A stretch of DNA of 64,000 nucleotides from Neurospora crassa OR74A (taxonomy: Eukaryota > Ascomycota > Sordariomycetes > Sordariales > Sordariaceae): assembly GCF_000182925.2 (NCBI RefSeq), contig NC_026501.1, forward strand, positions 5,001,917 to 5,065,916, in the 5' to 3' direction. Below, one piece after another: positions 60,501 to 64,000 of the stretch. The notes under the pieces are model-generated. The model did not search any database. It saw only the letters and a program-made list of their open reading frames with translations, and had not been told where the DNA came from. Numbering within the stretch: the first letter of the stretch is position 1; each line of letters opens with the position of its first letter. The position numbers and the translations under genes were made by a program.

Positions 60501-63500
60501 CCGTGGGCATGGATAACCTGGGGAGCCACAAACCCGTCAATGCCGAGTCCTTTAATACACTCGCTCACATTACCATTTGTGGAAATTGTTGCCTTTGGAG
60601 TCATAGATGAGTTGCTGCTATCGTCGCCACTTCGTCGGTGGTGGGATACGGGCATACGGCGGCATACTGGCTCGTGAGTCGGCAATGGGATGAAAGTCGA
60701 AGCAGGCCAACATGCCACAGTCCCGTGCTGTTGCCACTTTGTCATCGAAGGAGACAGGTAAAAGTTATCGGATCACTGAATTCAGGGGTGTAGCCAGGTG
60801 GTATCATCGAGCCTCAGGCTGGCTTGACATATACGTCTGGCAGGAGATGAATCTGGTATCGATTATATACAGATGGCAGATGGTGTTTTTATGATGTTAA
60901 TGAAATGCTTGGTACCTCTAGGAACCTTGATGGCTGAGCCCAGTAAGGCGGCCGTCCGGCCTTTGCTGAATTCCTATCCACGCGTTTGGTGGAGTCGAGA
61001 TAGTCGACATCGATCCACTTTTTGCCGGCTCCCCAAACCCCTCCCTGAGCCTACGGGGCAACCGTGGACGGAGTGCATACTGTACAGTACCTCACTACAT
61101 AGAGGTAGTTGCCTGCCCAGAGCACTGTCGGCTGCGGGGTGCATTGCGGGGAGAGAACAGGGGCCACCTCAGAGAATAGGGCAGGCAGTATCCGATGCCT
61201 TTTACTTACGTGGTAGGCCGGACGCCGGACCCCGACCCCCGACCCGACTACTCTGCTGTCCCAAAGACTGGGAGGGATTATTTCCTGTTCACTTCCTTCA
61301 AGCCGCCAGAACCGCCTCCAACAACAGGAGGAGTCCATCGAGCCCTTCGCACTGATTGATCAACACAAAAGTGGCGTGAATTGCGGTTGCAAGGTGAAAG
61401 TGTCTCTCCTCGTTGAACCAGCATATCGGGTTTCCTACCGAGTTCCTGCAGTCTTCTTGATTCGACATCAGACCCCCAACAACCTATGTATTTCCGATAA
61501 CCGCAGCTTGCGGTCTCGCCAGGACGACATTCCCCTCGTACTTTCTCTGTTTATCTTGGCCCTTCTTTTAACAAGTATTCGCAATGATCTCTTTCATACG
61601 ACCACATCGCAGTGTCCACGGTCAACATATCGTTCGTTGTCACGCTGTCAGGACAGTTGGAAGTCTGAACTATTTTTGGATCAAGCAACGAAGTCATCAC
61701 ACATACAACACACCGTTGGCAAATGAGTGCACGTGCAGTCCTATTCGCCAACGCATCTCATCCTGTTTTCGTCTCTTTCAAGGTCCGCTTGCTCGGCGCA
61801 TTGGCTCGTTGTTCTCACCCCGATGCTTAGACTCGTTTCACCAGCCTCCGGCCTGTCTTGGTCGATCCTACCGTCAGACTGGTTTGGCCTTGAAGAAGAG
61901 TGAAAACTCGTATGTGGATATGTTCCAGTGGTGTTCGTTCTGTGGGGTCCATTGACTGTGTCTCGATAAGCTGTTGGCAGCTACACATCGGGCACCTCGA
62001 TATGTGACAGGTCGGTTCTTACCATCAAGAGCATATGAAACGATATCACGGATCGAGTCTCGTGATACGCTCATAAGAGAGCATGCTGGACAATATCGGC
62101 CAGTTGCGATCGTAGTTTTCGTCGATGCCAGACACATCCAATGGGACGTAGCTTGAACGGTGCGGCGTAGATCATCGCAGCATTGACGCGGCGATAACCG
62201 TCTTTCAGAACCCATGGTAAAGATATTTCACACTACATGAAAACGAGGTTACACATCTCATACTCACAAAGCGACTGAGCCAAGTGTGGCCAGAGCAGCA
62301 ATTTGAGACCGCTGCAATACCACCAAGCTCCCAAGCCCACGTGTTTGTCAGGGCGGACTAGAGCCTCCAGCTGAAAAGGCTTACATGTATGCGGAAAACC
62401 TACTGTTTGATCAAGTTGACTGTACGTAGATATCGGATTCAGCTACATTAGGACATTGTTCGTGAAAGTCTGGCCATAAATCTTTATCAAGACAACGCTC
62501 GACAGTAATTCGATCTTTTCCTGCAGCGTGGTCTGGTTACGAGTTTCAGAGATGTCGCTAACAGCTGGGAACATAAGCCTTTGTCCTTAGACAACACTCC
62601 CGTCGTTCATTCTTCCCCAGACCGGGGGCCTGGATTTCCCATGACGACACTGAACTACTCTTGTTCTTGGAGTGTTGTGTAGGGGATCTTGAAAGGTCAT
62701 TCAACTGCTTTCAAGAATCAAACAGTGGCTACGACTGAGGGAATGTCCAATAGATAGCTCAGGAAGAAAACTTCTAACGCCTTTCACGCAGTATGGGGCA
62801 TGTGCCGATTCCCAAGTCTGGTCTACTTTGATATGCTTTCGAATCAACCGGATCTCAGCGAGCCGTACGGCCTCTACGGCCTCAAGAACGAAACGGAGAT
62901 ATCATCAACTGATGTTATACTCATGAACCGCACTCGATCAGGATACCCCCCTCTTTCCTCGACTCAAGCAAAACTACTACTGGTCTCTAGAAGGATCCAT
63001 CAGTCGCGAAGAGTTGAAGATGATGAAGACGCGACGTGGGGAGTGCCAATTACTGTATGTACGCTGAAATATGAGAGATATCATGATCTAAGCCTTGGGA
63101 CATGAGCATCATCCCGCATCTAGGAAGAACCACAGCACGCGTACTAACACAGTCTGTTGCTCTCATTGAATGAGCTATGACACTGGCTCTTTGGATGGCT
63201 TCATGAAACGAACCTCAGATGAGGATAGAGGTCGAGTGTAGCAATCCCTGTGTGCCAAGCACCCATTTTGGTGTTTGTTGCTCGATTCGCCAAGTGCAAT
63301 ATTGCTTTGTTAGTTCAGTACGATTGCCCATTGCGCATCATCACTAGGTGAGTTGAAAGTATGTCCATGTCAACCGCCCATGGAAACGAATGGCCGCAAG
63401 GACATTGGTATCCGAAGGCCAGCTTGATCCGCGAGCAAGCTGTCAACATGAGGGCCAACAACACAATCAGCGACAACTGTTCTGCCATTTATCGCCATTC

Positions 63501-64000
63501 TGGGATACTCCTGCATGGTTTCCACTGTAGCAAACACTCGGTGAGAGTTCGGGCGGGTCGAGACCTTGCCACGATAGTCCACATCACGTACCGGCCATGC
63601 AGCAAGTGGGCTATTGACGGATATGAGCCTCGCCTCGATGCTGAGACTGACAGCAACCAAGGAGACTGGCCCTTTGGATAGACCGTGCTGAATTATTAAC
63701 AAAGGAGGCATACTCTAATGTTGAAGTATTTACACCTTACGACTCCAGCGTCGTTGACAGTTCTCGGTCAATCGGGCCAGCTCAATACAACTCCGTCTCG
63801 ACCTGCAGTGCCAAATCCCGGCCGCACCTTCCTCTGACGGCTAGATCCTAATCTGATGCCCACAACTGCAAGAGAAACAGGCAAGAGCTTTCTTTTCTTT
63901 TTCCAACCCAACGTCCTTTCTCTCACCTTTTCCCAATCCCGGGTGACGACGACGACGGGTGTTTGGCTTTTTCTTTTTTTTTTCTTCCGGGGGGGGGGAA
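57531..64000. other. 6.5-kb region with no recognised gene
   Basis: Should include the missing start exon and promoter of the transcription factor near its left edge. Candidates such as the ATG at 57645 do not keep phase with the 57530 acceptor. A TATG microsatellite (57717-57770) produces His/Thr/Tyr repeat frames. Other frames (58140-58472, 58939-59328, 60404-60745, 62800-63105) are short and featureless. The window ends in a G-rich run next to T-rich DNA. Confidence 0.5.
57717..57770. repeat. (TATG)n microsatellite
   Basis: About thirteen TATG/TAAG units ending in TGTGTG. It generates spurious minus-strand frames of His-Thr-Tyr-Ile repeats. Confidence 0.9.

Noticed and set aside
60404-60745. 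113-codon minus-strand frame ending in a fairly protein-like stretch
   Set aside because: The last 45 residues look plausible, but I know no family for them and found no splice-linked exon. Not enough to call.
62800-63105. 101-codon plus-strand frame near the window end
   Set aside because: Isolated, no motif, and chance frames of this length are common here.

Overview
This window looks like nuclear DNA of a filamentous ascomycete, most probably a Sordariomycete of the Neurospora/Sordaria type. Genes are spaced 0.3 to 6 kb apart on both strands. Introns are short (54-213 bp) with GT..AG ends and CTAAC/CTGAC branch sites. One AT-rich block carries the CpA-to-TpA signature of repeat-induced point mutation (RIP). 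Every protein family recognised is fungal. No rRNA, tRNA, CRISPR or operon structure was found.

Layout. 118-2987 (-): SulP sulfate permease. 4705-8837: RIP-mutated DNA transposon with terminal inverted repeats. 10539-12298 (+): Bub2-type TBC GAP. 13972-15444 (-): Izh3/adiponectin-receptor-like membrane protein. 17057-17840 (+): small THO complex (Thoc5-like) protein. 17841-23552: no gene seen. 23553-25842 (+): membrane family 2 glycosyltransferase. 27285-28147 (+): decayed DJ-1/PfpI gene. 28978-30606 (+): nucleolar FKBP prolyl isomerase. 31399-34710 (+): NDR-type AGC kinase interrupted by one in-frame TAG. 35025-36719 (-): Isc1 inositol-phosphosphingolipid phospholipase C. 37556-39355 (+): RS-rich WD40 protein, Swd3/WDR5-like. 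39860-40390 (-): KEOPS subunit Pcc1 with a 32-base first exon. 41759-44004 (+): Cdc14 phosphatase. 47730-49119 (-): TauD/TfdA-like dioxygenase. 54637 to about 57530 (-): zinc-cluster transcription factor whose start exon was not found. 57531-64000: no gene seen.

The genes do not form a cluster or a single pathway; this is ordinary chromosomal gene order. Three have cell-cycle or morphogenesis roles in their families (Bub2, Cdc14 and the NDR kinase, the mitotic-exit/septation theme), but they lie far apart and co-regulation is not implied. The exon models were built by joining reading frames at GT/AG sites that restore family-conserved sequence.

The strongest items for follow-up are the single nonsense codon inside an otherwise intact NDR kinase, the RIP-mutated transposon whose two ends differ almost only by RIP-type changes, the decayed DJ-1 gene with a 29-base C tract, and the transcription factor with a central, unusually spaced zinc cluster. 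I found no convincing evidence of a wholly new biological system.
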